From Didymodactylos carnosus (Eukaryota > Rotifera > Eurotatoria > Philodinida > Philodinidae): a stretch of 24,103 bases of DNA. A model generated the notes under the pieces. It made no database searches. It had not been told where the DNA came from and was given only the letters and a program-made list of their open reading frames with translations. The stretch's first letter is position 1; each line of letters opens with the position of its first letter. A program made the position numbers and the translations under genes. This document shows positions 9,161 through 21,769 of the stretch, in pieces. Location: the NCBI GenBank assembly GCA_905250885.1, contig CAJNOQ010002483.1:1-24103 (forward strand), written 5' to 3'.

Positions 9161-12100
9161 GCTAGGCAACGCCGAAGTGAAAAGCAATAAATCTCCTATC
9201 ATTTCACTCAGTCGACTTAATAAGCCTCCTCGAGTTTCACTTGATCGGTTTAAAAATAGTATAGTTCGGAAAAATAAAGCGGATTTTAAAGAAATGATTA
9301 AAATCATAGTATAGACGAATGGATTCGCCGAAAAGGAATAAAGATGTTTTCGTATTTAACTCGTATACAGAAAGATGTTCATCAAATCTATTACGATTAC
9401 TGTTGACGTCAAGTTTGTATTTAAAATGGAAGTTAGTGTGTAGTGCTGCTACACACATACGAAAAATATTGCATTGTGATGCGAATCAAAAACAGGCGTC
9501 AATATGCTTCACTTGACAAAAAAAATGCAATAATGTAGTTTTGACAGTAAAACAGATCATTATAGAAAGATATCGTAGTTGTACGAGTACATGTCGTTCT
9601 ATATCAATTGCCTTGTTTTAAAATAAAAATTTGACCGACTTTTGTCTTAAAGATTTGTCATGGTCATCTTATAAGAACAAATAAACATCTAATTTTTTTT
9701 CGTCATTTTTTTCTCTTGTTGCACTTCAACAAAAAAATTGATAATAAGTTTTTTCATACAATGCATAGTGTGAATATATGTATGGACGTTTTAAAAAAAA
9801 ATAAAGAAAAGGTACATTCAGATATACTGATAAAAAAAGAGAGAGAGAACCCTATAAGTAACTGACTACAAGTTGATTTCATTGTCGAAATGATAATATA
9901 ATGAGTAGTTAAATAAATAACAACGTGAAAAGAAAAATTATGTGAAGAAGAACATGTATATATTATACAAGTATGTATACACCTTGAAAAAAAAGCAAAA
10001 AGACGGAACTGGTCAATATACGTAGAGACACATTCTTTTTTTTTTTTCTCTTCAAAAAAAAACTTGTTGTCTGTTTACATAAATATACAAAAAGTTTTAT
10101 TATGATGATAGACAAAAGAAGGTTAGTGGTACGCTATTAAATTTTGTTTTATAGAATAGAACTGCATAAGTTGGTGTAGTGTTCGTCTTACGAGAAACTT
10201 TATTGTTTGAATTAGTTAAATTGATCTTTTTTTTTTTGTTTTTAGTACATTGTTGAATTCTTATTCAGTGTACGCCATGTATACGGATTTCCGGAATAGA
10301 AAGAAAAAAAATTGATTGAATCTTTGTCTTTGAAGTGAAATGTTTTCTGTTTGCTTTTATACTATAGTTTAGTAAATGAATAAAATAGAACACATAATAG
10401 TGTACATATTTTTTGAAAATTTTTTTTCACTCTATCCAAATTTACAGATCACATAGATTTCTAAAAAAATACCTACACTTCGATTTGGTTTATAATTTAA
10501 CTTTGGATCACTTTTATTAGAATGACATATGCATATGATAATATTGTTAAATATTTAACATTGCACAGAAGAAAGATCATACTTCAATTAGTCATATTTA
10601 CCAATGTTGAATTAAGAGAGTTGATCGATATCTATGAATATCAATTAATATTAACCATTTTTGTAAACTCAAAATTGCTCCATTATGTCTTGTTTTCAAA
10701 ATCTTCTATAGCTCTCGAGAAAAATATGAATTCTAAAATGAGATATAAACTAAATTATAGTTGAGATATTTCTTTAGAAAACTATGTGATTTGTGAATTT
10801 AGTTAACATTGCTGTCAACAAATGTAATAGATTAAACACTGGATTTTTGTTTTAATACTAAAAAAAATATAATTTAACAAACATCTTGTGGTGACAGGTA
10901 AAACCGTAGAACGTTCGATTTTACTATACACCCCACAATATATTTCATTCAAGTCACACTTGGGGATGTGCAAGATCAACCTTTTCTAGTCCTGGTTATG
11001 AATTTATTTTTTGTTTCGGTCTTTCATATATCTATACTGTATCTCTGCTCTATTAATTTCCTGTCATTTCTTGTATGTTCTTATCCAATCCAAGTGTTAA
11101 CTTTATGCTGTTCTTTGTTTTGTTGCGTGTTCTCTCTTTTTGTTCTGTAGATCCCGTTGATGTCAGTAAGAGAAAACGAATATTCAAAATTTGTTCATAT
11201 ATATAGATTATAGATATATCTCCAGTGCTATAGTCTGTGCACGTTGTTTGTTTTTCTCCCTAATGTATACCGCTTCTGAACTGATCTCTGTTTTTTAACG
11301 TATTTTCAGACATAGACTATATATAGTGAGTGATTCTTTGTTATATAGCGAGAAAAGGAAAGAAAAAGGACAGTGACACAATACAATAAATATAGCGCAT
11401 ATAAAATGTATATTGACTTGTCTTCTATAATTTTAAAAATATTCTGTCGTTATTAAGCAGACCGTTTTTGCGTATGATAGAGCACGTTTTTGTTGAGACT
11501 ATTTGAGATAGTTATTAATATCTACATTAATACAACAGGTAAGCTATACAGTTGTTTAATAATCTTAATCTAAACTTCTTGATTTTGATTAGAATAATCA
11601 ATCATAGATGACTTCCTCTTGAGATATATGTAGTCAAAACTCAACAGACAAACGGTTACGTCATTCTCATCAACGTTAAAATTTGATAAAATTACTGTAC
11701 AAAGACATTCTAATGAAATGAAAATCATGATGTAGCTTCCCACTATCTTTAACGTTTTTTGTATCGTATATGAATTTTTTAGTGAATATCATTTGTCTTT
11801 AGACAGAGTTCTCCTGATGCCTTCTTGGAGCACAAAATGTTGTGTCTAATTAGTATTAGATGAGATGTAATGCGGAGAATTATTTTATGTTTTTTTTTCT
11901 TCTTTTGATTGAATTCAAACAGTTTTCTTCTCGATACAGTAACAAAAAAAAAAAACAGAACAAAAACAAAGTTGCATTTTTTTTTCTTTGTATTTACTCT
12001 CTATTGTTTTCCCACCGTCCTCGTCCCATTTTATTATTTGTACGCATTTCAAAGCAATACATCATTTCCGTGTACTTTTCTATTCTAAACCCCTTTGCAT

Positions 12101-13750
12101 CGTCTACTTTGTGCAAATGAAGAAGATAATTTGAATTCATTTTTTTGAACACATTTTTTTTCTATACACGAATATAATAAAGAAAAGAGAGAAGAACTCA
12201 TCAAATTTCTTCAGTATGCAACATACAATAGAGTTTAGCCGAGAGATGCCATGATGGTTGAAACTATATGGTGAGAAAGAGAGAATAAGAAAACCTTGGA
12301 AAGTTGCACATAGAGAGAGCAAAATTATACACGCGATGTGCACAGGAGTAACAACCAAAAAAAAAAAGAATGAGCTGGTTTTTCTTCTTGTTCAATTTTT
12401 TTGTTGTATTTTAAAAAACTATGGTCTTTCGAAAATGCATTTCCTTTAGTTTCTTTTTCTTTCTTTTGCTTTTCTCTATGTGTATGTTATTACGTACATC
12501 GGGACTGGAATATTATGTATATATTTTAATGGGAAGAAAAAAATAAAACTGAAAAACTGTTCTGTTCACGACTGTGACGTGAAACATCAGCAATAGAACT
12601 AGCCAAATAAAGAACAAGTTCCTTTTACCCCTGATGTATGTGTGCGTGTGTGTGTTCATATCTATATGTATCATCGGATTTTCCGTTAAAAAGAATTTCT
12701 TTTTGTATGTATGTATGATGTGGAAAAAAAAACGTAAAAAGGAACAAAAAAATAATAATACAGAGAACGGGACTACTGAACAACATCATAAAAAAAACCT
12801 AAAGGATTTTTACGTTGAAAACATTTTTTTTTTTATCTATTGTCGTGAACATATTTCCAAGAATACAACAGACTGCTGTGCATTTTTTTCCTATCTTTTC
12901 ATCCGACGCGTACGTGCACAAAAGAAAAAAATATTATACAGGTACGATACTTATTGATATAGAGAAAAAAAATCTTTTTTTCCTTATGAACATCAAGTAT
13001 TCCACTTTATGCTTATTAAAAATGAGGAATTTTGATTACTTTAGTAAAAATACTGGTAGATATACTGACCCAAAATCTTGATATAATTTTAATTTAAGCT
13101 AATGTTCGGTATGTTTATAATATTTTGAAAAATTTTAGTTAAAAGTCTTTTAGTTTAAGTCTTTGTATATTAGTAAAAAGTTAGCCCCATTCTTTCTTAA
13201 TAGAAGATCGATATGTGCACATCGCAGTGTACTTCTGTCATATGCCTTGTACGTTAGAGCGTCACTTTTCGCTCTCAAATAAGTCGAAACTAACTTCATC
13301 CTTAGGCTGGTAGATGAAATTCTTGACATTTGAACTATTGTTTCAGATTGGAAAAGTAGTCTTTCATTCTCAAAGAGCTTACAAATGCTAGGATGGTAAT
13401 AAATTTGTTTTTACTCAAAAACATAAGTAGACATAAATATTGTTAGAACTGTATAAACGTCAACTTTTCATTAATTCAGCTCGAAAATGCCATTTAAGCA
13501 CAAACAGATAGATGGATTATCCAAAATAACGAGCTTTTCAATTAAAAATACAAAGTTTCTTCCTCGCATGTTTTTTTTTTATCTTCTCTCATTAGGGTTC
13601 ATTTGCATGCGATCGTGTGAATACAGTATTTCTTTTTGTGTTCTTATTGTGCTATATAGTTAAATGATGAACACATATACATTGACACACAGACTATATG
13701 TATGTCTAGTATTACATCATTAGTCTTCTGTGAATTGATTAGACGAACGA

Positions 13751-13788
<38 letters not shown>

Positions 13789-14769
13789 TTCAACAGGAAC
13801 TTGATTCTAACATATGAATCAGTAACAATGTAAATAAATCATGATAGCATCCACCGTATAGTTAATATATTGGAGTATGGAATCTATTATCACTGATGAT
13901 GTCAAATATGTTTCTTATTCACTACATATAATTAAAGTTGAGTGCAATTAGTTTTTGGGAGAAAATCAATATAAACTTTCTATTTCTTTCCTTCCTTTTA
14001 TTTTTATTTTTTATCACAGCTGTCTTCAAGTAGTAAGCAAGCAGTTTGCTTTTTTAAGAAACGAATGTTAAATTCGTGATTGACAACAACATAGAACTTA
14101 GTCGATAAGAGTATTAAATATAAGAGTACTAAATTATTACTATAGATGGAGTATGATAACAGAAAGGAAATACATTGATCTTCTTTCAGTAGTCCAAAAG
14201 TGCATGGCGGAGTAGATTCAATTCAGTTATCACTCTGCTCTTCGATGACTGCCTGCAGGCTCCTATGCTATGTGTAAATCAAGTAGCTAAACATAAATAA
14301 TTTTCTTTTAAGTTCAAATAAGACTAACTCTTTCGGAAAATCAAATGAGTCTTTTCAAAAGTCGATAGTGACATGTTTCTATACACGGTTTCTGCATATA
14401 AAAAACAATAAATACCTGAAAATTATACAAGCATCCTTTTTTTATACAAGATTTTTTTGCTGTTTATTCCAAACAACATTTTGTAATTAAAATCTACAAA
14501 ATGATATTTGACAGGAACCTCGTTTAAAACGACAAGAGATAAGAATCTTAGTAGAAAAATAAGATTGTTGTCTAGTGAGAGTACTTTCTCAATTATCTAA
14601 CGATAAATAAAATAAGAAGACTATGACTTTGTGCAAATTATGCTATAGAACAAGAGTTCTGTACTTATGCTGTTTAGAGTCAGAACACTTATATTTCAGA
14701 GGAATATTATTCTAACAGCTTTTTTGTTCTATTTTACCCATTAAACACATAACTTTTGATGTTTTTTTG
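9161..14769. other. Long AT-rich non-coding stretch, no supported gene
   Basis: About 5.6 kb of T- and A-rich sequence with many homopolymer runs and TGTATATA/TGTAAATA-like words. Open frames of 60-107 codons occur, but they are hydrophobic or Lys-rich, lack any domain and overlap one another on both strands. No splice-linked chain of frames emerges. A TG-rich stretch lies at about 12637-12656 and a longer one at 13755-13786. The stretch could be intergenic, a long untranslated region, or a 5' UTR intron of the zinc-finger gene that follows. Confidence 0.5.
13755..13786. repeat. (GT)16 microsatellite
   Basis: Sixteen uninterrupted GT dinucleotides preceded by GTAT. An alternating purine-pyrimidine run of this length can adopt Z-DNA in principle; no role is inferred. 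Confidence 0.95.
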
Positions 14770-14781
14770 TTTTTGTTCCAG
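14770..14781 (+). other. Candidate 3' splice site just upstream of the zinc-finger start codon
   Basis: A T-rich tract runs from 14760 and ends in TTTTGTTCCAG, with AG at 14780-14781, eight bases before the ATG at 14790. It looks like a genuine acceptor. It could close an intron in the 5' untranslated region, accept a trans-spliced leader (known in bdelloid rotifers), or close an intron after an upstream coding exon. No convincing upstream exon was found. Confidence 0.5.
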
Positions 14782-14789
14782 AATCTGTG

Positions 14790-17700
14790 ATGTCCACAAT
14801 ATCGAATATAAAAGATCGTTGTCGGTTATGTTATACATTATTAAAAGACACATTTCATTATAAACTTTGTACACATCATTTCTACAATATTTATACATTA
14901 CGCGATCTAATACCAACAGCATCATCACCACTACTACCCACTTTTTCATCATATCATCCTCTTCACCACTGGCACTCTTCAACGAATCCATTATCGTGTA
15001 AAATTCGTTATCGTGATTTGATTGTACAATATTTATGTATTCAATTGCCGGATGATATCGAAAATGATCAGTATTCACACATTATTTGTTATTCATGTTC
15101 TGATTTATTAAATAAGCTCTATTTAACGTACCAAACATTTTCAACTACACAAAAATTATTATGTTGCAAATATCGGAAGACACTGCAAATTGTTAATCAA
15201 CAGCTTCATTATTACGAGCTCAAAGTATTAACAAAAAAATCCGTGTCAATAACAGCAAACATTGTGAAGAGAAAGCGTTCCTACTCAACATCTGACTTAT
15301 TAGTCAAATCAAAACAAAACGAACAACGCTGTCGTACACAATCCGTATCATTAGCAAAAATAAGCAATTTTGAACCGCACGTTTTGTCTTGTAAAGAAAA
15401 TTTAGATTCATCATCAATGGAATCAGTAATTTCAAGTGAAACAATCGTCACGGCAGCAGCACAAACAGAAGCCGCGACAGTGTCGACAACAACGCGTTCA
15501 AAACGAAAAAGCGCACCAAAACATATTCAATTAAGTAATAATACAAATAATGGAGCAAAAAGTCTACAACTGATCGTTAAAATGCCAACAACACTACTAA
15601 AAACGACACAAGAAAAAATGACGACAAGAAATTCACTATTTCAACAAAAGATATTGACATCATCAATATCAAAATATCGAACAAGTCCAAGAAAAAAACT
15701 ACATTCAAATAGTGATAGTCATGATAACAGTACAAGTCAAAATAAAAAGAAGAAATTTAAAAAAACTTCAAAAAAAAGTTTTATTGTCGAACAGTTAGAG
15801 ATAAAAAATGTTATTGCACAAGCAAACGAGTTAAGCCCATTATCTATGGTAAGTTTACATTAAATAATTAGGATTATAATTGTGTAAAATATCAATAACT
15901 GGTAGATTTGTGTAGCATGTCTTGTAATTGTCACATTCTATCTTAGTTTAGATTGTCTAATCCAATCTGTTTGTTTTTCTAAAATAAAAGCCAACGAAAT
16001 TAGTGTAAGACTATCTTTGTTTTCTAGAAAACGAATGGTGAAGATAACAAGTCAAGTATTAATAATTATCGTTGTATTAATTTATTGAAAGAAACAGTGA
16101 AAAAGAATGATTTAGCTAATACTAGCAATTTGTTATTTAATGAGCACAACGATGTTCGAACACCAACAGCAAATACCACTGATTATTATGATAGATCATC
16201 GATATCAACAGTTCAATCACCTCTAAACTTATCTAATTCAACAATCACACTTACATCGGCCTCATCTTCCTGTTCATCTAGTCGTTTATTAAATTCATTC
16301 GTTGATCGTACAATGAAAGGCAATCAAATTGAAAGAATAGCTGCATTATTACTTCCGGTAAGTTATATTAGATGAGAGAGCAACTTTTAATTGAACACGT
16401 TCGTTTTTCATCTAGAATACAAATACACTTGATGGTGAATCGAACATAATGGGCGATGGAGGAACAGACAAAGATACGATACCGTCCAGTAAACAAACTC
16501 CATCAGTTGACATAGGAGATAATACACGTAAGTTGAATTATATTCTAATAATCTTTCATACATGAAATGAACGTTCGATAATACGTTAAAACTTTGAGAG
16601 CGATCAACTAACATATTACATTTTTAGTTTAAATTATCTGATTGGTAAGATTCAAGGTGTGTGTGCGTTTGACTGTGCATGTGGAAGTTGAGAGAACTTT
16701 TCTCTGTTTTTGCTTTATCCCTTGATAAAAGGAATGACAATTTTCTGTTGAACCAATTTAAGAATGTTTGAAGTGTGAATGCACGGTCCCTTATCCGCAT
16801 GCTTATGTTGATTTATTCGTCAACAAAAGCCAAAAAATATAGCTAGCAAAAAAAGATATCTTAATTAACGTTAGTCCCAGCAACAGCTGCAGAACGGTAC
16901 AGTTCATGATCGTACAATGTGTGAGATATGAAATACGAAGTTATTTGCTAATATTTTTTTCCTTGTTTAGCTTCAGTATCTTCCGCAACCTTGTTAGGCA
17001 ATCCATCAAATCATATAAGAACACGTGGTCGACGTAAATGTGATAAAATACCAATTCTGACGGTGAACAGTTCCAGTTCAAAAACCAGTCCATCAATATG
17101 TGTTTCAACAGCACCAACTAGCCTTTTATCGCCATCTCCATCACCATTACTATTGTTATCGTCTCCTCCATCTACTTCTTTGAGTCCAAGAACCACACCA
17201 CCACCAGTTCTCACCTCCATTTCACCATCAATCGTTCCATCAGCACTGAAATCGACAAGAAAATCTCCATCTCCAACGTTAATAAACGACGATCAAGATG
17301 ATTCATCCGTGTCATCGACGCCAAGTAGCCACAGTAGTTGCAACGAAAGTATTTCAACAAGAAAAACTGGATCGCGACAAACATCAGATAGCAAACAACA
17401 AAATTTAACGCCAAGTATTTTAACAACGCCAACATCGAACGGTTTAACGATAACAGCGATTAATCAAACGGGGCAAAAGCAAATATTTATGGCTAAACAA
17501 TTAGGAAATTTGAAGAAGTATCAATGTGGTCTATGTGAAAAAGTTGTTACAAATATTCAAATACACGTTCGACGTCACACAAATGATAAGCCTTACCCAT
17601 GGTGAATATTTTCAACTGTTAATTAACATCGTTCAAACTATTTTATTGTTTCTTTTCAGTGCATATTGTGAGAAAAGATTTACAAACTCGGGTGATTTAC

Positions 17701-18533
17701 AAATTCATACAAGAATACACACTGTAATGTACCATTATTCTAATTATTTGTGTATTAACTCTCAGTACCTTTCATTATCACTTGTCTAATGCTTTAGAAC
17801 TTTAGTAGCTTTTTAAAGACATTTTTTAACTTTCGTTTTATGTTGTTTCTAGGGAGAAAAGCCTTATAATTGTCCACTATGTTTAAAAAGTTATCGAACA
17901 ATTGGAAATTTCAACAGTCACGTTAAAACCCATGATAGTGGTGTGCGTCCACATCGTTGTGATATTTGTAATTTAACATTTGATATACCAAAAGATTGGT
18001 ATTCACATTTACGTTCGAGTCATCGTTCATTAATACCGGCAAACTCATCAATATCACCCACATCAACAACTACTACTGTAACGACAACAAATGCTCGAAA
18101 TTTTCTAAAAAATTCAACATCAACTTCCGGTGCAACAACGACAATAACTCAATCATCATCGGTTCAAAAAGAAACCGAAATATTTTTTCCAAATAAAGTG
18201 AAATTAGAACCAGTCGATAAATGCGATGAATTGAATAATGTTAGCGATGAAGAAGAGGAGCAAGAAGAAACAGACGATGAAGAAATCCATGATTTAGAGG
18301 ATGAAAATCAACGATATGATGAAGAACCATTAAATTTTTCAATTAAAACTGATCATAATGATATTTTACTAACATGTAACAATAATATGAATGACAATCG
18401 TCATAAGCGAACAAAACGCACATTATCAAAACTGGAACCAAATAAAAAAATGAGAAAACCATCATCACAATATGATATCATTGATGATCAATCAACAAAA
18501 AATTTATTAACAGCACCATTAATTCATTCCTAG
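14790..18533 (+). CDS. ZAD-like and C2H2 zinc-finger transcription regulator, six exons
   Basis: Exons: 14790-15848, 16028-16357, 16416-16527, 16971-17601, 17660-17723 and 17853-18533. All junctions are GT-AG and in frame, giving 958 residues. Residues 11-103 resemble a zinc-finger-associated domain: CRLC at 11-14, then LPDD and CYSC at 100-103 followed by an LLNKLYLTYQTF helix. The ZAD is a dimerisation domain in insect zinc-finger proteins and vertebrate ZNF276. A long Ser/Thr/Pro-rich, probably disordered region follows. Four C2H2 fingers lie at 686-703, 711-731, 739-759 and 768-789. The second and third are joined by the consensus TGEKPY linker, which crosses the exon 5-6 junction. The first is unusual, with 9 rather than 12 residues between C689 and H699. 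The tail is acidic (about 863-890), with the CtBP-like motif PLNFS (891-895); PLNLS lies at 418-422. VKLEP around K849 fits a SUMO site. Likely a nuclear sequence-specific repressor; targets and orthologue are unknown. The ATG at 14790 is preceded by a possible splice acceptor, so an upstream coding exon is not fully excluded. Confidence 0.85.
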
Positions 18534-19810
18534 TCATTTCTTTCTCTCTTTTTTTTCATTCATTTTTTTTTATTCGTGTCTTATCTAATGAAAGTGTGAA
18601 CAGTATTTAATCAAAAAATAGCGAGTTATTTTGTTGTTTTCTTTCTTGCCCTGTTATAACGAACAATTCGTCATGTCTTTCTTTGTTGTCTATTTTTTAC
18701 ATGTGATTTGCTCTCTTATTAATATTGTTTTATCGATCTATTTTTAATGCCAAAACTATCGACATACACAAACTCCTATGTGATTTTGCAATATTTGTTG
18801 TTTGTTGAGAATGACCGTACGCAACTCTCTTTTTTTTCTGTACATTTTTGTTGTTTCTTTTTCATTGCATTCGGGTGACATAATTTAAATTATGTATTCA
18901 TGTAAGATTAAACAGTATATTTGTTTTCGTGTTAGCTAGAATTAGGTTAGATTTTAGAGAACAGTTAACATATTTTATGACGTTCATACTTTCCTTTCAT
19001 CAGTACGTTGCACATAGTCTATTTTATAGTCATTTATATTCCCTCCTTTCCCTATTCTGTAAGCTCAGTTGAAAGTACGTAAAAGATGCCTAAGAACAGA
19101 AAGATTGTGTATGTTGATTCTTTTTATTCTCGAATGAACCTATATATATATATATATCTATATATATTTTTAATTAAGAATGATTTCTTTTTCTTCGTTG
19201 TTCTGGTCAGTTTTATCCTGTTTTGGTTTTTACATAATTTAGAAAATAATAATTCAATATTTTTTATGTTCTATAAATTCAGATTGTACTTGTTTTTCTG
19301 AATTATTTTTCTCTAACCACAACCCTGTTTAATGCTTGAAATTTACTTTTTTAAGAATGAAAGATATATGTATGACGTTTTTTGACTTGAAGTTTAAGTC
19401 TTCGATTGGCGTATTATTCGTATGGAAATTCAAAAGAAACTTTTCCGATTTTGGTGCAAGGTTTCCAACAGCATTTGAAAATATGAGCCATTGGACTCCT
19501 ACAGTTTATTTTCTTTCTTTATGTTTTGTGGTTTACCAGTGCCGCACACCTAGTCCGAGCGTGTGTCTGTTTTGTATTATGAAAAAATTCAAAGAATTGA
19601 GTTATTTTAATATATTCTCTACTTTTCTCTAAAAAAAGTTTCACTTTTTTTTCGAATAACACACACACGTATATCATCTAAAATTGAAAACTCTTTGCCG
19701 GTTTGTTGTGGCCTTCTATATTTTTTGTTGTTGTTTTTTACATATGATTCGGTGTTACATGTTCTTTTCTGTTTTTTTTGTTTTAAAATGATTCGAAGCA
19801 CATGTCGTTA
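18534..19810. other. Non-coding stretch, probably including the 3' untranslated region of the zinc-finger gene
   Basis: T-rich sequence immediately downstream of the TAG stop, with poly(T) runs and a TA-rich stretch at 19141-19167. I found no canonical AATAAA in the sense direction close to the stop, so the transcript end cannot be placed. The short open frames here (up to 98 codons) are Phe-rich and motif-free. Confidence 0.5.
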
Positions 19811-20222
19811 TGTTATGTTCTGTATATATTTGAAACGATAAACAGATAAAGAAAAGAAACTTGAGTAATTTGGTCAAAAACTAGCTTTATTGAACTATTT
19901 GAATCAATACAAGGTTTCAAAGGTAGCAAAGTCAAAGTTAGGCCAAAGTGCGAGTATCAGTTGACTGGATGACTTTTGCAAATGTCCTTTATATTGTTCC
20001 TGTATCATCCGACTAAGGAAGTATATCCTGGTAGTTTACCTAAAGGAATAAATAGACATGTTTCCTACAGATTCAGTCTGCTAGAGTTCTTCATTGTTTG
20101 TTGTCTCGAGCCTATAAGCCCAAGTTCGTAATAATATATTTTATCCTGGGAAGAATAAGGGCGTTCTTCATTTCTCTCTTGTATTCCTTCACTTCTTTTT
20201 GTGAAATAACGCGATCATAACA
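19811..20222 (-). mobile_element. Probable LTR of a decayed LTR retrotransposon (412 bp)
   Basis: The segment starts TGTTATG (19811-19817) and ends CATAACA (20216-20222), the TG..CA inverted termini expected of an LTR. Read on the minus strand it has a TATAAA-like box near 19993-19988 and AATAAA at 19891-19886 about 100 nt later, about 75 nt before the LTR end. That order fits U3-R-U5 and sets the orientation. Flanking bases (CGTTA on the left, GTTCT on the right) do not form a target-site duplication. The LTR is therefore either attached to internal sequence at higher coordinates or has decayed flanks. There is no second LTR, tRNA primer-binding site or polymerase frame in the window. The assignment rests on structure alone. 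Confidence 0.5.
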
Positions 20223-20340
20223 GTTCTGAGATGAAAGTTTCATCATCCTGGTTATTTCAGTGTCAAATTTGATTTCTGACGTTTTTCACCAGACTTAGAT
20301 CGATCAGAGAATCCTCAACTTGAGGACAATCAAAAGTAAG
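20223..20340 (-). other. Possible internal 3' end of the same retrotransposon
   Basis: On the minus strand this segment leads directly into the putative LTR. Bases 20331-20263 give a short open frame of 22 codons plus a stop, ending VEDSLIDLSLVKNVRNQI. Its composition is less biased than the AT-rich surroundings and would suit the C-terminus of a polyprotein. A stop occurs just upstream in the same frame, so nothing longer survives. No clear polypurine tract adjoins the LTR. Weak evidence only. Confidence 0.2.
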
Positions 20341-21769
20341 CTAATGTTGATTTTAGCTACTTATCACTTTCACGTGTAGCATACCCTTACTAGTATAATT
20401 TGAAATAAAATATTTAAAGAAAATGTTTCGATTTATAGTAAAAGGCAATAGAGAAAAAATAAGTAAAAGTAGAATATGTAAATACAAAAAAAAGAAAAGG
20501 TACACATATATCCTTCTAAAGCAAAGACAAAAAAAAGTACAAAAACCGCATATATTCAACATACTACGTTTCGAAATTTTTCTGGTAAAAACAAAAAATA
20601 TCACGATAGAAATTTAATCTTCTCCTATTAGTTTGCTTGAAGCGTTATATCTTCGAGTAAAAATCTTTCATAATTTTTTCGAAGAGAAAAAACTTTGCTA
20701 ACCACCTTATAGTATCTCTAATTATAAAACAAACTATTTGAGATAGATAGAGCAAGAAATAAGCCTAGTTTTTGTTCGCCAATTCTAATCACAGAAGTTG
20801 TTTATAAATTGGACGTGTTATCTCAGATGAAAATGATGATAAGAATCAAAAATAATTAAATAGTACACTAAAAGTTAGCATTTTCATCGCCAGTTTAACT
20901 GATATAAGATATTGAGTTTAGTTTATGCAAGCGTCTTACGCACACTAGAACAACGTAGTTTAAAATACTCTGAAAAAAGGTGACTTTGGAACCATTGTGA
21001 AATTTTTTTGTAGAAAACCCTAAAATGTCTACTAAATCCAAAATGATTTCGTCTAGTTTCACTTTTTCGAAACCTTGAAAAGGATTTAAAGAAGATGAAA
21101 TATCCTTTTGGGTTTTCTAAAAAACCCAAAAGGTTTTTTCAAAATAGCACCAAACTCAAAGGTTGGAGTTATTTTTTTAGAGAACAATGTCTAGTCTAAT
21201 AAATGCAATCTAGATATTTGTCAAAATAAATTTCAAATTTATTTTTTCCATAGCAATATATCTTTCGTTGATATATCATTCATTTGTTATGTTTACAAAT
21301 AAAATTTAGCAGGCAATATCACATGTCATTAAGCGCAAGGTATAGTCCAGTAGTGTTAACAGAACAACTTTGGACAATCGTTTTCGAATATTGTCGTCAA
21401 TTAAAACTGAGTACTCTTATGAAAAGTATAGCAGAGTCAAAGTAACAATGAAACAGTAAATCACACAATTTCTATCTGGTTATTATCTACAGCTCTAAAA
21501 ATAGCTTTTCTTCTCTTACTACCAACAAATTTTTCATATCTTTCAATGTACCGGTAAAAATTATTTGGCTCTCATATTTTTCCGGTTTAAAGCTCCAAAA
21601 AATGCTAGATTCTTGTAGTCGCACAAAAACTCTATATTGTCTCATTAACAAGTTTAGCGAGCTGAAGTTCCTATGACAGGTTATATACAGTGATAGATAA
21701 TTAAAGTTCAAAATGAGCTCTGTTGGAAGAATGCAAGACTATCACTGTTTGATATATATATACTGACTA
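20341..21769. other. Non-coding stretch between the LTR-like segment and the innexin gene
   Basis: AT-rich sequence with no frame carrying a recognised motif. It includes the perfect hairpin at 21104-21133. A minus-strand AATAAA (plus TTTATT, 21238-21243) lies about 530 nt past the innexin stop and could mark its 3' end, but chance occurrence is likely. Confidence 0.45.
21104..21133. repeat. Perfect 13-bp inverted repeat with a 4-nt loop
   Basis: CCTTTTGGGTTTT is followed by CTAA and then AAAACCCAAAAGG, a perfect stem. No T-tract terminator or protein-site context makes its role obvious. It may be the inner part of an older, degraded inverted repeat, because the flanking 21070-21100 and 21134-21140 also share CCTT/AAGG and TTTTC/GAAAA words. 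Confidence 0.7.

Noticed and set aside
7895-9307. Minus-strand open frames of 63-106 codons across the repeat locus
   Set aside because: Their mutual similarity reflects duplicated DNA; frames are short, broken and without a domain.
10522-10764. 80-codon plus-strand open frame
   Set aside because: AT-driven composition, no motif, no splice or regulatory context.
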